A stretch of 64,000 nucleotides of DNA from Volutella citrinella (taxonomy: Eukaryota > Ascomycota > Sordariomycetes > Hypocreales > Nectriaceae): NCBI GenBank assembly GCA_034401135.1, contig JAWZSP010000005.1, positions 868,001 through 932,000 on the forward strand, read 5' to 3'. The position numbers and the translations under genes were made by a program. Positions within the stretch are counted from its first letter, which is position 1; each line of letters opens with the position of its first letter. Shown in pieces: positions 42,410 to 54,068 of this stretch. Under the pieces are notes generated by a model. The model had not been told where the DNA came from, did no database searches, and saw nothing but the letters and a program-made list of their open reading frames with translations.

Positions 42410-43231
42410 TGTGAGTAGTATTAAGCACCGCAGGGTATCAAGGTTGAAGTTGACCCAATAATTGAATCGCTGTAGAGCGGTTTTGACCTCAAGAGAGAAT
42501 GCAGTATGTGCCTCAGCCCGATGGCGATACAGCATTGCTGAGCACTCATCACGGGCCAGAGACTTGACAGCCATGCAGAATATGGAGTACAACAAGGCGC
42601 GTGTAGAATCGTCCATTGTACTCAACTGGAATGCGGCTTGTGTGACCCTAACGCGGAAGGTTGGGACATGTATTATGCAGGTCAGTGGATGGACTGTCCA
42701 CCACAAAGACATGCCAAAGTGACATGATCTCGTCTGGAGTTGGAGACAGCCCTGATATGGGATGGTTGAGGTCCAAGGGAATTGTTTTTTCGCCATCTGC
42801 GTCAGCCGCAATGTCGGTCTCGGGCCACGGACCCAAATCCTCAGCTTCTGCGTCGAGCTGCTCCTTCACAGCATTGAACTATTGAGGCAAGCCGTTAGGA
42901 ATATGTTAAGAGACGTTGACGAATTGGGTTGGAAAAGTACATCTTCGATCGCAGCCAACCACATTTTGCTCTCAGCGAACTCCAAAGCGTCGTCATTCTT
43001 GGTGAGGCGACCCTTGTACTCACTTGGTGCTTCTGTCTGAGCATCTGAATGCAAGCTAGTTGGAATGTATGGTGCATGTTGACTCAGCAGGGCTTCTATT
43101 TTGCCAAGCCTCTCGTGGACTTGATGAAAGACTTCAACACGGATACAGGGTGTGCATGGCATGAGACGATCGCATTTGATCTTGCGTTGGTTGCACTCGT
43201 GGCAGGTGGCCGCAGGGGCTCTTGGATCCAT
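42410..43231 (-). pseudogene. Zn2Cys6 regulator relic, frameshifted and truncated
   Basis: The ATG at 43231 opens MDPRAPAATCHECNQRKIKC followed by DRLMPCTPCIR, five cysteines of a zinc cluster. The expected linker and sixth cysteine are missing and the text jumps to VHERLGKIEALLSQHAP. A plausible intron (42879-42940, GTACTT, CTAAC, TAG) joins AAIED to FNAVKEQLDAEAEDLG. Near 42695-42705 the frame changes by one base: SLWHVFVVD in one frame, VHPLTCIIHVPTF in the next. The family text continues to RCLILLT at 42410 and then ends about 50 bp from the GH3 relic. With a damaged DNA-binding domain, a frameshift and no C-terminal half, it should be non-functional. Confidence 0.75.
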
Positions 43232-43716
43232 GGACCCGTGCCAATCACTGGCTGGGAGCCAGCATATGGATAACGGGTACTGTAGGTGGGAGGCAGGCTG
43301 TGAGAAAGTGGGCGTATGCCGCCGCCACCCACTTGTGTGTAGAAGAAAGGAGGGGCAAGCGAGGAATGAAGGTGATCCACCCGTCCTCTCCCAGCCACTG
43401 CAGGGGGCCCGGGGTTTTTCTACTGCCCGTCAGTTGTGTCAACCTCATTTGCTTCCCTTGGAGCGTCTGCGACATGCAAGCTTGGCAAGCAGAAACTTGA
43501 TCGAGATGCACAGACTCAAATGTCTTGGAGGCCGCCAGCCTGTCTTGGAAATGCATAGTACGTATAAGAGACTGATGCCCTTGGACTCACTAGTCTAGAC
43601 TTTTCCTCCGTCACCTTTGTCTCGGAACTTTTTGCTCTTTCAACTCCAATTTCCTTGTTCAACACGCCGCCCTTGCAACTGTTGTACACACCAAAGACAC
43701 AGAACGCGCAGAAAAA
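43232..43716. other. Upstream region of RTA1-like gene
   Basis: No gene. A GTATAAGAG element at about 43560-43568, 150 bp before the ATG, could be the TATA box of the RTA1-like gene. Confidence 0.45.
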
Positions 43717-44750
43717 ATGACGAGCAACGACACTTCGATGGGTGTACCGACCTACGACAACTGCCACGAGGTCACGGATCGTTGCAAGGTTGAATTCACC
43801 ATCTATGGCGACTACCTCTCCATGGGCATCTCGGTGTTTTTCACTGTCGCCTTCATACTTTGCTTCGCTCTGCAGCTTGTCCTGGGCATCCGTGGAAGAA
43901 TGTGGTCCTTCACCATTTGGCTGGGCCTTAGTACATTGTTTGAGTTCATCGGCTACCTGGGGCGAGTCAAGCTCTCGTCCAATCCATGGGCCATGAATGC
44001 GTTCATCATCCAGTATGTTGCGATATTACTCGCGCCGACCTTGACGAGTGCCGCGATTTCAGTCACGTTCAAACGCCTTGTGATATGGTATGGACAGCAG
44101 TGGTCTGTTCTCCGGCCCCGACTCTACCCGTTCGTCTTTGTCGGTGCCGATTTCGTCTCCATCTTCATACAAATCATCGGCGGAGGAGCGATAGCAGCCA
44201 CCACCGCGGGTAAAGGGACGGAGGCCGTGAAGAAGCTCGGTGAAGCGCTTGTCATTGGTGGAGTTATATTTCAAGTGGTCAACATGGTTTGTTGTGCAGC
44301 CTTGATGATGCTCTATATGAAAAGGCGCCGGGCTAGCCTCAAGAACGGCTTCGTGGAAATGAGTGCTGAAGAGTCTGTACCCCCTCAAAGGGGCGCTTCA
44401 ATACCCACATCTCGTGCCGAGGCAACCCGCAAAGAGGCGCACCACACGCGTATCTTTATCTACGCCCTGTCCATTGCGTACACAGCCATCATCATTCGCT
44501 GCGTGTACCGGTTAGTCGCCTCAGCTGTCTTGCGATATCATCAGATGTGAGGCTAACGTTTCGCAGTGTCTTCGAGACCTTGCCAGCCACGTCAGCAGAT
44601 GTGGCGAGGAATGAAGCCTTGTTCTACTCGTTTGACGGGGCCATGGTACTGCTTGCGATCGGGTTGCTTACAGTTTTGCACCCGTTCAAACTGTTCCCTT
44701 TCCTCGGTGTCAAGGAGAGCCGACAGGATGTGCACTTGACTGGCAACTAG
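43717..44750 (+). CDS. RTA1-like seven-helix membrane protein
   Basis: Two exons (43717-44510, 44567-44750; donor GTTAGT, acceptor GCAG, phase 2) give 325 residues with seven membrane segments. RTA1 family marks are present: FEFIGYLGRVKLSSNPWAMN, FIIQYVAILLAPTLTSAAIS, FVFVGADFVSIFIQIIGGGA and the final IIIRCVYRVFE motif, which the splice restores. The family (Rta1, Rsb1, Pug1 in yeast) sits in the plasma membrane and is linked to sterol, sphingoid-base or porphyrin handling and drug tolerance; the substrate here is unknown. The external N-terminus has an N-D-T sequon and two cysteines. The last segment ends LHPFKLFPFLG before a short cytosolic tail. Confidence 0.9.
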
Positions 44751-46062
44751 ACAGCACACCGTCAAGGTAGAGCTTCAACACTACCATATAGACAGACTAG
44801 GCTTTCTGCAATGCCTCCAATTCCACCCATACCAACGAGTACTGCGGTACAAGAAGCTCTCTTCCATTGTCCGCGGATGTTGTTTGCCTAAACGTCTGCA
44901 GCCGCTCGATCACAAGGATCCGACGGCTGATATTGGGCCATTCCTTCGGCAAGGCAAAATCGAAGTCAAGCCTTACCGAAGCATAATACTTTAGACGTTT
45001 GGTCCTACAATTAATAGGGATAGTCCCTCTTCTTATACTTGTAGTCGCTCGCATCGTACAAGCCCCAATCTGGGTGATTTGACTCTCCCAAGAAAGATAG
45101 GCGATGCTTTGCTGGAGCTGGAAATACCAGAGGCCAGCCCTGCTCACACTCCAGGGTAGTTGGCGCCAGCTAGGCTTTGCTTACTCCAGGCACCGCGCTG
45201 AGTGGTAATTGCCCACAGCCCAAGCCCCCCACGAGTGTTGTCTCTTTGTGCCTTGATATTATTATTATTCAACCTGGCAGTATGTTCCTCTCAGCCCGGC
45301 CAGCTATCACTCTCTCGACTCACCTCTATCTTGTGACTGTCAAACTGGGAAGGTCGTAATGAGGTGGTACAAGCTGCATATAGTCGTATGCATGGATGCC
45401 CACAGCGGCCGATTCAGCCCTGAGATCCGAGTCCTCCACACTATAAAATCATTCGGCCGTCGTCCGAGTTCAACTACCCCGCCTCGTTGAGAGCGGATGG
45501 ATCTCTATACGCAACTCCGCAGAAGCATGGTTGCCAATCTTCGACATCAGGTGCCTGGGTTGGGAAATCATTGCCCCCTGGAACTACCCAGCCCAAGCGT
45601 CGAGCTAGCTGCTATCAACCCAGCACTCATATAAACAACGCCACATTCCGATTGTGTGCCGTGGCCGGAGTGACTGCCGCCTCCCGCCATTGGCTGCGTC
45701 GTGGGTGTGTGCAGCACCCATCGGCACAAGTGCCATCCGGTCCGGCTTCGCCCGGGCCACTCTATAGCTTGAGATATATAGAGCAGGGAATACGACCATT
45801 TGCCACAAACGGATGGTTCTCGAAGACCCCGGAAGTGGCCCTGCCAAGCGAATGCTCCTGCATTAGCTGAACAACCACAAGGCCTCTAGCTTCTTTGATT
45901 GCGAGGGCGTCACGTTTGATATCTTGGCCTTGTTTCACTGCCAAGACTTGTTTGTAGTTGATTGATATTGAGAAATAGAAATTATTAATGAGTGCTGGTT
46001 GTTTGTTTGCTACCTACGGCCATCGCTAAACCAGAATACCCCCAGAGTCCCGAATCCAAGCC
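44751..46062. other. Intergenic, no gene supported
   Basis: About 1.3 kb. A minus-strand frame at about 44797-45060 has protein-like composition (LDFDFALPKEWPNISRRILV) but no ATG or splice structure that I could support. It may be a relic. The rest shows nothing. Confidence 0.4.
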
Positions 46063-47467
46063 TTAGGCCATGCGGTGCCTATCCTTGCTATCCTCCTCCA
46101 CTGCATATCCGTATTGGACCGTTTTGACGATTGTCCCGGCCGTATCGTTGCCGTCGTTGCTGTTGCCCTTGGCGATGATAAACTCCTCACTGCCGGTGCC
46201 AGATGAGGTGGCGCCGGGTCCAGAGGTGGATACAATGCCTCGGTAGTTGGACTTGCCGCCGCGAGAGGCAGAGTCGTTGAGGCCGGTGTGGTTGCGCGAG
46301 CGCCCAGAGTGCAGGTAGATAGCGTCGCCGGTGCTTGCGTTGCGTGTGCTGCTGAGCAGGCGGGGGAAGAGCTTCTGCACAAAGGGCTTGACTGCAGGGA
46401 CGCATCCGGCAACAATGCTGAGGTTGAGCTCCAGAACGCACCACATGAGGGCGAGGACGGTGTTGCCTGGGGGGCTTTGTTAGCAGCTGGTCTCGGAATC
46501 GGCTATTGGGGTGCCTACGGGTGAGGTTGGGGTTGTTGAGAAGGACGCTCAGGGACTGGAGACGGACGCCGCTGATGATGCAGACTCTGTTTCGGCGTTA
46601 GAACTGGTATGCGTAAATCAAGCAAGCATGGTCTACTCACGAGGCACCCATCATCAGGAGGACACCGACACCAATCTTCTGCTTCCTGGGAAGCTTGAGG
46701 GACTTGAGCCACGGCAGGGGGACGACGACAGTCAGAATATCAGAGGCGATGCTGAGACCGGCCTGCCAGAAGTAAAAGACGGGCCTGTTGATGCACTTGG
46801 AGGTGGCGACGGCCTCGAGTGTCCAGGAGGCGTTGACGGGGTTGCAGGAGAAGATGTTGACGAGGACGCCGGCGATGGAGAAGCCCATGGTGAAGCCAAA
46901 GGCGGCCCAGACGGCGATGCGGGCGGAGCGCATGGGGAAGATGCGCAGGTAGAAGAGCAGGATGCTGCTTTTTGCGAGGCCGGTGGCGCCGCAGAAGAAG
47001 ATGGCTGCGATGAGATTGTAGAGATTGAAGTTGGGATACAGATCCGGCACCATGGGGACGTTCCAGAAGTCTTTGCCCATGCCATAGTTGATGACTGCGA
47101 GTGTGTTAGTGGTGTTGGTGCTGTATGAGGCTGTGAAGCCTGTGATGCGATGGGATTGAAGAGACTCACGGTTCAGTGTGGATCCCACGAGGACAATATT
47201 GAATGCATATGAGGCAAACATTACATCTGGTAGCGTCAGCTTCCTGTTTCATGCTCGAGAGAATGGCCTGTGCTCACAGTCGTCGAGGGACAGCTTGCCG
47301 ATGATGAACTGTCTGGCGTACACTCGGACAGCTACAGTGACGGTGGCCAGCGAGAAGGAGATGATGCTGACGATGGTGAGGACGGAAGCCTCTGGCGTCT
47401 GGTTTGGGTCCCGCGCCACGCCCGGAGGCGGGTCCATGGGATACAGAACGCCATTGTCCATGGACAT
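46063..47467 (-). CDS. Rhodopsin-domain (SAT20-type) 7TM protein
   Basis: Five exons (47278-47467, 47170-47226, 46641-47094, 46519-46586, 46063-46466) give 390 residues, all junctions in phase. The fungal rhodopsin-like domain (PF20684) is recognised by KLSLDDYVMFASYAF (the DDY after helix 2), YGMGKDFW, GLAKSSILLFYLRIF and GFTMGFSIAGVLVNIFSCNP. Also present are CINRPVFYFWQAGLSIASDI and VLALMWCVLELNLSIVAGCV. Seven membrane helices are expected, with the long C-terminal tail (SRSRNHTG-type Ser/Thr/Gly-rich text to KDRHRMA) in the cytosol. This family includes the Pth11-like receptors' relatives, but ligand and partners are unknown. There is no CFEM domain. The start MSMDNGVLYPMD is the first ATG. 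Confidence 0.88.
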
Positions 47468-50400
47468 TGTGGCGGTTAGTCTTTGTCGTTCGTGGCCAAG
47501 CCCGAGGCGCGTCGAGGGGTATCAGCAGATTTAAATGGGAGGATTCCACTGATCGGCGGTGCCAAAGAATCTGATAATCCTGGGGGAGGCTCGAAACAAA
47601 AGAGGTCAACTCCACCGACACATGCAGGCCGGTAGACTTATGTATGTCATGTAGGGGGACCAGCAGCGACGAGAGCAAGCGGCGGCAGAGCAATCATATC
47701 AGCAGGCAGTGGCAGGAAGGTAACGGTAGCAGCAGCAGCCCCTCACCCTGCAGGTCGGGTAAGGGTCCAGGGGTCTCTCGAGTGGAAGAAGGAAGAAAAA
47801 GGTTGCAGCGAAACAAGGACTGGACCGGCGTGGAACTGTTGCAGGAGGCGCCGGACGGGCAGCGGGAAAGGCGTCCGGGAGATGCTAGTCTGCTGGAACG
47901 ATGATGGAAGCGGCGTCTGGACCAGAGACGGTTTGGCAGAGAGTGGGGAGTATATGCCGCCAGCGTCGCATATAATAGTACTACTTGCACACGAACGAGC
48001 GCAAGACCGGACTCTCTTACACACACTCATGCAGGCGCGCCACACAGAGACCCCCAAACAAACCCGGATCCCTACCTATTCTAGCCGAGATAGATCAAGG
48101 TACGCCAGCCGTTGGCGTGACCCTACCGAAGTCCAAGGAGGGGGGGTTCGTGCTCCGGGCTAATTCTCCGCGCGAGTGTGTGTGCGGTGCCACCACGACC
48201 AAAGACCCCGTGGCCGTCCTGGCTGCATCGAGAGGGCAGCCCTTCTTCGCTCGTCTTGGCAACACACCCGCGTGTTCCGCCACTCCATCTGCGGCAGTGG
48301 GATGTGATGGCGCTCCATGTGCCGCAGCAGGCGTTGTGCAGATTAGGTTTCGAAGGGGAGCATTGCAGACGCAGCTGCATCACGATGCTACAGCGATGCC
48401 GGTCCAGCCGCCTTCAGCTCTTTACTAGGAATACCTGTCCGCCCCTCCTTTTTGTCGTGCAGTGGGATCCTGCGGCTGTAGATGTCTGCAGTAGACGAAG
48501 TCGCCGTCTCCAGGGGTGCATATAACCGAGAGGTGTCTGTCAACAAGCCCAGACCCAGCTCTCTGGGCAGAGCACGACAGAGAGCAGCATACCGTACCGT
48601 TGCCGCGGATTGCGTCCCCTGGGACCCTTGTCCTTGCAATCCCCGTGCTCTGGACCTCTTTAGTCTTTCTTAACAGGAACAGGGCCGACTGACTGCTCAG
48701 GCACGAACGATGGAATCATGCAAAGCGGGCGAGAAAACCCGCCGCCGCGGAAGAGTGGCAAAAAAAAGTGTACCTGGGCAGCCGGTGGCCTGAAGGAGCA
48801 TAGCCGCGTGGGAGGCAGCTGGCAGTAAAGGTCAGGGTCCCAATATATCTCTCCCATTGCGGCAGGTTAGCCTCGGGAAGAGAGAGGGGGAGGGAAGTTG
48901 GGATGGGAACTCTTGTTTCTCTGGGTCCGGCGTTCAGGTCCACCGTCTGCGCCGCATGAGCTACGCCGCAAAGACCGCATCTGTTGCTGACGCTATCGCC
49001 GATCGTTGACGTTCTTGGGATGACGGGGAGTGTCAGGCACAGGCACGAGCCCCAGTGCCGTTCTAGAGGGGGGGATGGAGCGTGCACAGGGGATGGGCCA
49101 TCCATCAGACACTTGGGTATATCAGGGCCCATGCTGCACATTCCAGGAACTGGGAAAGTCGGATCATGTTGCCTCTGGCGGGGGGCGGTGCTCGACTGCA
49201 AAGTTGCAGGACCACGGCGGCTTTCAACTCACCCGACGCCGAGCCCGCAAGGTCCGGCCGGTATATGGCTCTGTGGCAAGGGAAGGGGGCGCCTTGGGCT
49301 CCTGTGGGACCCTGCAGGCCGGGCCAATCTCGTCATAATCGATGCAAGTCGATGCCGACAGATTCAATGGCCGGCGCTAGTCCGTGTAACCCCTGGCTAG
49401 TCTCGTCCGCCAGCGCGGGTTCCGCCCTGGGTCTTCGATTTTTACGGACCCCAGTCGCGGGTGGCATATACACAAAGAGCTAGCAGCAACTGCTAGCCCA
49501 TCCTCGACTGTTACATCGGGTGCTGGTACTGCTGTTGCCAGGGGCCGCACGACCATGGTGGACCGTGGATTCGGAACTTCCCCCGGACCAGCAACTGCCC
49601 CGTTGGCCGTGATCCATCTCGGCAGTGATTGACGCCTCTTCCTTGGCCTCCGCATCAATCTCGACTGTGCCGCTTTCCCAGTTCGGCCATTGTCCCCTGG
49701 TCCCCGGAAACCCCTGCCAGCCGTCATGGTCCGTCCCAGGGGCAATCCAGCATCGCGGAAGAGGACAGGGCTTTTTTGCCCCCTCGTCCCCTGGAGTGGT
49801 TACTCCGTCGTCTGTACGCAGGCAGTAGCTCGTCTGTGAGACCACTTCCCCTGCCCGTTCCCACGAACGGCTGTCGAACCCCCTGCTGTCCCGGCCGGAG
49901 TCTTGATCCCTCCGGACCACTCCCCCTGTTGACAACGCACTTACCGTGAACACTACCATAGTACACGCAACTTACGTCGTACTAGGACAAAATGGGAGAG
50001 GACCCACCTGTCCTACACCCAGTTACGTATTTGCAGTGCCAGTTCCCTCAACGCTATGCAAGGCACACTCGGCCGAAGACATCCCAATGCTGCTCGACTT
50101 TCATCCGCCCTGCCCCTTGTAGCGCCGACCGGATCCTTGGAAACTTGCCTTGGTAATCAGCTTGGTGGCCCCTTCTCAGGCCCAAGGCCAGGTTCCCCCC
50201 GGAACGAGCCAATGCCCCCGAAATTGGTTGTTGGTTCATCTGATAGTCTACGGTAGCACCGTTTGCCTGGGGTCTTGGCCAGGCAGTTGAATGAATTCCC
50301 ATTTCCGGTGTCAATGCGCCTCGGCCTCGACGGGACTCGTCTTGGCATCCATCAGACGTCCGTGAATCTCTTTAATATCGCGATAGATTCGACCTCTCCG

Positions 50401-50529
50401 GCCCTTCTCGGCTCTTCTCCCGCATCCTCCTCTCCTTAGCAGCCTCTCTCAATCCCCTCCTGCTATCTCCCCTCTCCCCCCTTCCTCCTCCTACCCCCCC
50501 GTCTGCCTGCGTGCATCACATCTGCAACA
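47468..50529. other. 3-kb gene-free region
   Basis: This is the largest gap in the window. It is GC-rich on the left and strongly C/CT-rich at 50370-50510, just before the FAD oxidase ATG, as in an active fungal leader. No open frame has natural composition with splice support, and no tRNA or transposon ends were seen. A non-coding RNA or a large regulatory region is possible but not shown. Confidence 0.5.
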
Positions 50530-52108
50530 ATGGTGGCCACAAACGAAGCCGTGACGAGCCTGCTGTCGCTTAGCGGCTTCTGGGGCCAGGTCTCCCTCGG
50601 CAAGGGCAACCTCAACATTGGTTGCGAGGCGCTCGACTTCCTCTTCCCGGGCAAGACGTTCCGCCCCAACGAGGACGTGTACAAGTTCGAGAAGACGAAC
50701 TTCTGGTCCAACCACCAGATCCTCTCACCTGCGTGCGTCTTCCGGCCCACCGAGTCTGAGGATGTCGCCGTCGCGACCCTCCTCACCTCCATCCTGGGCT
50801 CCAAGTTTGCCGTTCGTGGCGGTGGACACATGGGTATCAAGGTAAGTTTGCTGTTGTCTGAGGCCCTTGTCAGAGGCCAAACACTGACCCGCTATGCAGG
50901 GTGCCAACAGCATCGACGACGGTGTCCTTGTTGTCATGTCCAACCTGACCACGCTCGCTCTCGAGCAGGACAAGAAGTCCGTCTGGGTTGGCCCTGGCCT
51001 GGACTGGGGTGAGGTCTACACCTACCTCGACGACTACAACCTGGCTGCCGCCGGAGGTCGTCTGTCCCCCGTCGGTGTCCCCGGCCTGCTCCTTGGTGGT
51101 GGCATCAACTACCACGGCAACCAGGTTGGCTGGTCTGCCGACAACGTCCTCGAGTACGAGGTTGTCCTTTCTTCCGGTATCATCGTCACTGCCTCCGCCA
51201 CCCAGAACACCGACCTGTTCTGGGCCCTCAAGGGCGGCAGCAACAACTTTGGCATCGTGACCAAGTTCAAGCTCCGCACTTTCTACTCTGGTGATGTCTA
51301 CGCTGGTGTTTACTCCGTCACCGACATCCCCGCCTTCCTCGGCGCCGTCGCCAACTTCTCTGCCTTCAACAAGGACCCTCTTGCCCACATTGTCCCTCAA
51401 GTCATTGCTGTTGACGAGCAGACTACTATTGGTGGTGCCATCCTCTACTATGACAGCGACAAGACGCCCGAGCCCGAGTGCTTCCGCCCCTTCTTTGACA
51501 TTCCCAACATCGGCAACACCTTCAGCAAGAAGCGACTCGCGCCCTTTGCCGTCGAGACTGGTGGCCTCGTCACCCCTGGCATCAACGACATGTTCATCGC
51601 TGGCACCACTGTCGGCAAGAACTACGCCGACCTCCTCAAGGGCGTGCAGCTCGTCAACGACATCTTCTTGGGCGAGCTCCCCAAGCTGTACCAGATCCTG
51701 CCCAAGGAGAACCGTGTCCTGCTCACCGTCGACTGGCAGCCCATTGGTGACCTCTGGGTCGCCGGATCCAAGAAGAACAACCCCGGCGGCAACGCCCTGG
51801 GCATCGATGTGGCGTCCAAGGGCACCTACCTTGCCTGGGCCGAGGTCGTCGAGTGGAAAGGTGACCAGTACACTGAGGATGTGTACAAGTGGATTCAGGC
51901 CACCACCCAGAAGATCGAGGACGCCACCAAGGCTGCCGGCATCTACGACAAGTTCTACTACATGGGTGATGCCTCGGGCTTCCAGAACCAGGTGCTCCAG
52001 GGCTACGGCCAGGACAACTACAAGAAGCTCCTCCAGATCTCCCGCAAGTACGATCCCCTCCGCCTGTTCCAGAAGCTCTGGCCCGGCGGCTTCAAGATTG
52101 GCAACTAA
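50530..52108 (+). CDS. FAD-linked oxidase (BBE-like, PCMH fold)
   Basis: Two exons (50530-50841, 50900-52108; GTAAGT, CTGAC, CAG) give 506 residues. The FAD_binding_4 domain is clear: FAVRGGGHMGIKGANSIDDG, with His100 the expected covalent FAD site, GVPGLLLGGGINYHGNQVGW and LFWALKGGSNNFGIVTKFKL. The second covalent Cys found in bicovalent enzymes is replaced (SPVGVPGL), so a single link is likely. The C-terminal BBE motif is modified to YGQDNYKKLLQISRKYDPLR, ending in LFQKLWPGGFKIGN. There is no signal peptide, although many relatives are secreted. Such enzymes oxidise alcohols, sugars or secondary metabolites. Codon use is strongly C-biased, suggesting high expression. Confidence 0.92.
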
Positions 52109-54068
52109 GTTAGAGCCATGTACGGGAGGGATTCTCATGTATATATTTACCTGTGTATAAACTCGGCGGCATCGCCAGCCCATACATATAGAACCTTGTA
52201 ATCTGGTCCTCTCATCAGAGGACAGCAATGAGTATTGAGTATGAATATTGAGCAATCAATTGGAAACGAGCCTCCCCGTGTCCTGTCCTGCAGTGCGGAA
52301 ATTGCCTGCTAATCCGCCGCACCACCATCTCGAGGCACTAGCGTGGACGGAAACCGTTTCGTATCCGTGTGGCAGCCCTTGGCTTGTGTTTCCCTCACCT
52401 GATTCTGACGCCGCAGGGCCCAGCCTGGTCTTTTGCCTGCCGGATTGGGGTGATGGTATATGCTTTTCACATCTCGATGTGTATTGACTCGAGGAACAGA
52501 GGATGGGCAAACTTCAAGGCGCCTACTGACTAGAGATATTCGACGGACTGTGATCTGCCTGACAGACGACTTCCCTAGTGCGGGCCCATCCCCGAGAATT
52601 ATCCTGATGCTACGCAACTAGCATGGTTCAACTGATCGCCATGTTGTTCCAGGGAGAGGCCCACTTGATCCTCTTGCGCCCTTGTTGTGCCGGGGTGTGT
52701 GTGGTCATGGCGGATTTGCATGGCGATCCCCTCGCATCACTACGGGAGATCAACCCTCGGGCACTATGGGGGCAAGAGCATGGCGTGCTTTTTAAGTGTG
52801 CCACGTTAGTGCACGGTGTTACGAGGATGAAGCGGTTTGATTCTGGGCTGAATGTTGCAATATTATCATATCATGAGATTCATCCATCGTCCTCTCCACA
52901 TTCTACACTCACGTCACCACGCAGATTTGATTGATTCTATGACCCAGCCCCCATGAGTCGGGAACATGCAAACCAAAGCCACTACATGACTGCGCAAAAA
53001 ACTTACACTCCCCACCTCGCGCCCCACGGAGGCGACCGTCCGGCACATGGGAAAGCAGCGGGTGAGGAGCGAAGCATCTCGACGGCCGTCGGCGGCGGCC
53101 ACCAGCACCGACGAAATCGATCCAGAAGCGTGTTAGCACGAGTGGACCCGGCCAGACGCCCTCAATGGCAGAGCCTGGAACTGCCGTCGACGCTGGGCAA
53201 CAATAAGCTTTGGACGTCTCCATCTTCCAGCGCCGCCTCCGTCCAATTGTGGCCCCCCACAACCCGCACGGCGTGCATCTTATCCCCCCCCAGTGACCAC
53301 CACGCCTGCGGGAGACGACGTGGCGGCAAATTCCAGTGACAGCGCGCCGCCGCCGGGAAGCAGCTTGGCGGTAGCAAACGCGGGGTATCGATTTGGCGGT
53401 GTCATGTACCGCATTGTGTGACACATCTCCGCCGCCGTGGTCAATGACAAGATGTAGAAGAGGATGGATGGGATTCATGAGAAGCCAGCGCACTCGAGGC
53501 AGCACGCTCACAAGCCCACTGCAATCAAGATACGGATAGACTCGTTGCCATCCTCTTACGATGCCCGTCGCCCTTGCATTCCGCCTCCAGCCCTCGACGT
53601 CGACAAGACTGTATCCTCGACGTAGAGTTTGGCGCCTAACCCCCATCGTCGACGGCCCCTCAGAACAACGTTTGCCCAGACGCCAAGAGCCCTCGCTCGA
53701 GGTTGCAGACACGACGGCCCTCTGCCCAATGAGCAGCCCCAGGCGTCAGTGTCCAGGACCATCCGCGGGCGCCTTCCCACGCCCACCTCGCGGCGATGGC
53801 GCACCACGTCCCCTCCCACGATTTGCGCCTCGTGGCTCAAACCGGCTCGCTGGGAGAGAGAGCGTCCGCCGTGTGGGCACACCGTTTGCTTTCTGGCTCT
53901 TAAAGGGCTCGACGGGCTGCTCTCAGCCCAAAGCTTGTTGTTGACTCCCTCCCCCCCTCCCTCCTCCCGCCTTATGTTCCCCTGGGGACATCTTCCAAGT
54001 GTAAACATCCCTCGCATGGGGGTTTTCTGGTCTCTGACCTGACCCGGCCCAGCATCCCCGGATTCACG
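52109..54068. other. 2-kb gene-free region
   Basis: Holds the FAD oxidase 3' flank and the promoter of the second rhodopsin-like gene. Long minus-strand frames near 52909-54155 are Arg/Gly-rich and look like GC-rich artefacts. Nothing else is supported. Confidence 0.45.

Noticed and set aside
44797..45147. Minus-strand frame of 116 codons
   Set aside because: Composition is fairly protein-like, but it starts with GTG and has no ATG or supported upstream exon; possibly a relic.
50870..52255. Minus-strand frame of 461 codons
   Set aside because: Perfect antisense of the FAD oxidase exon, Val/Gly/Leu-rich; a codon-bias shadow.
52909..53712. Minus-strand frame of 267 codons
   Set aside because: Arg/Gly-rich, no motif, in a GC-rich gap; a further frame at 53556-54155 has the same character and overlaps the start of a well-supported gene.
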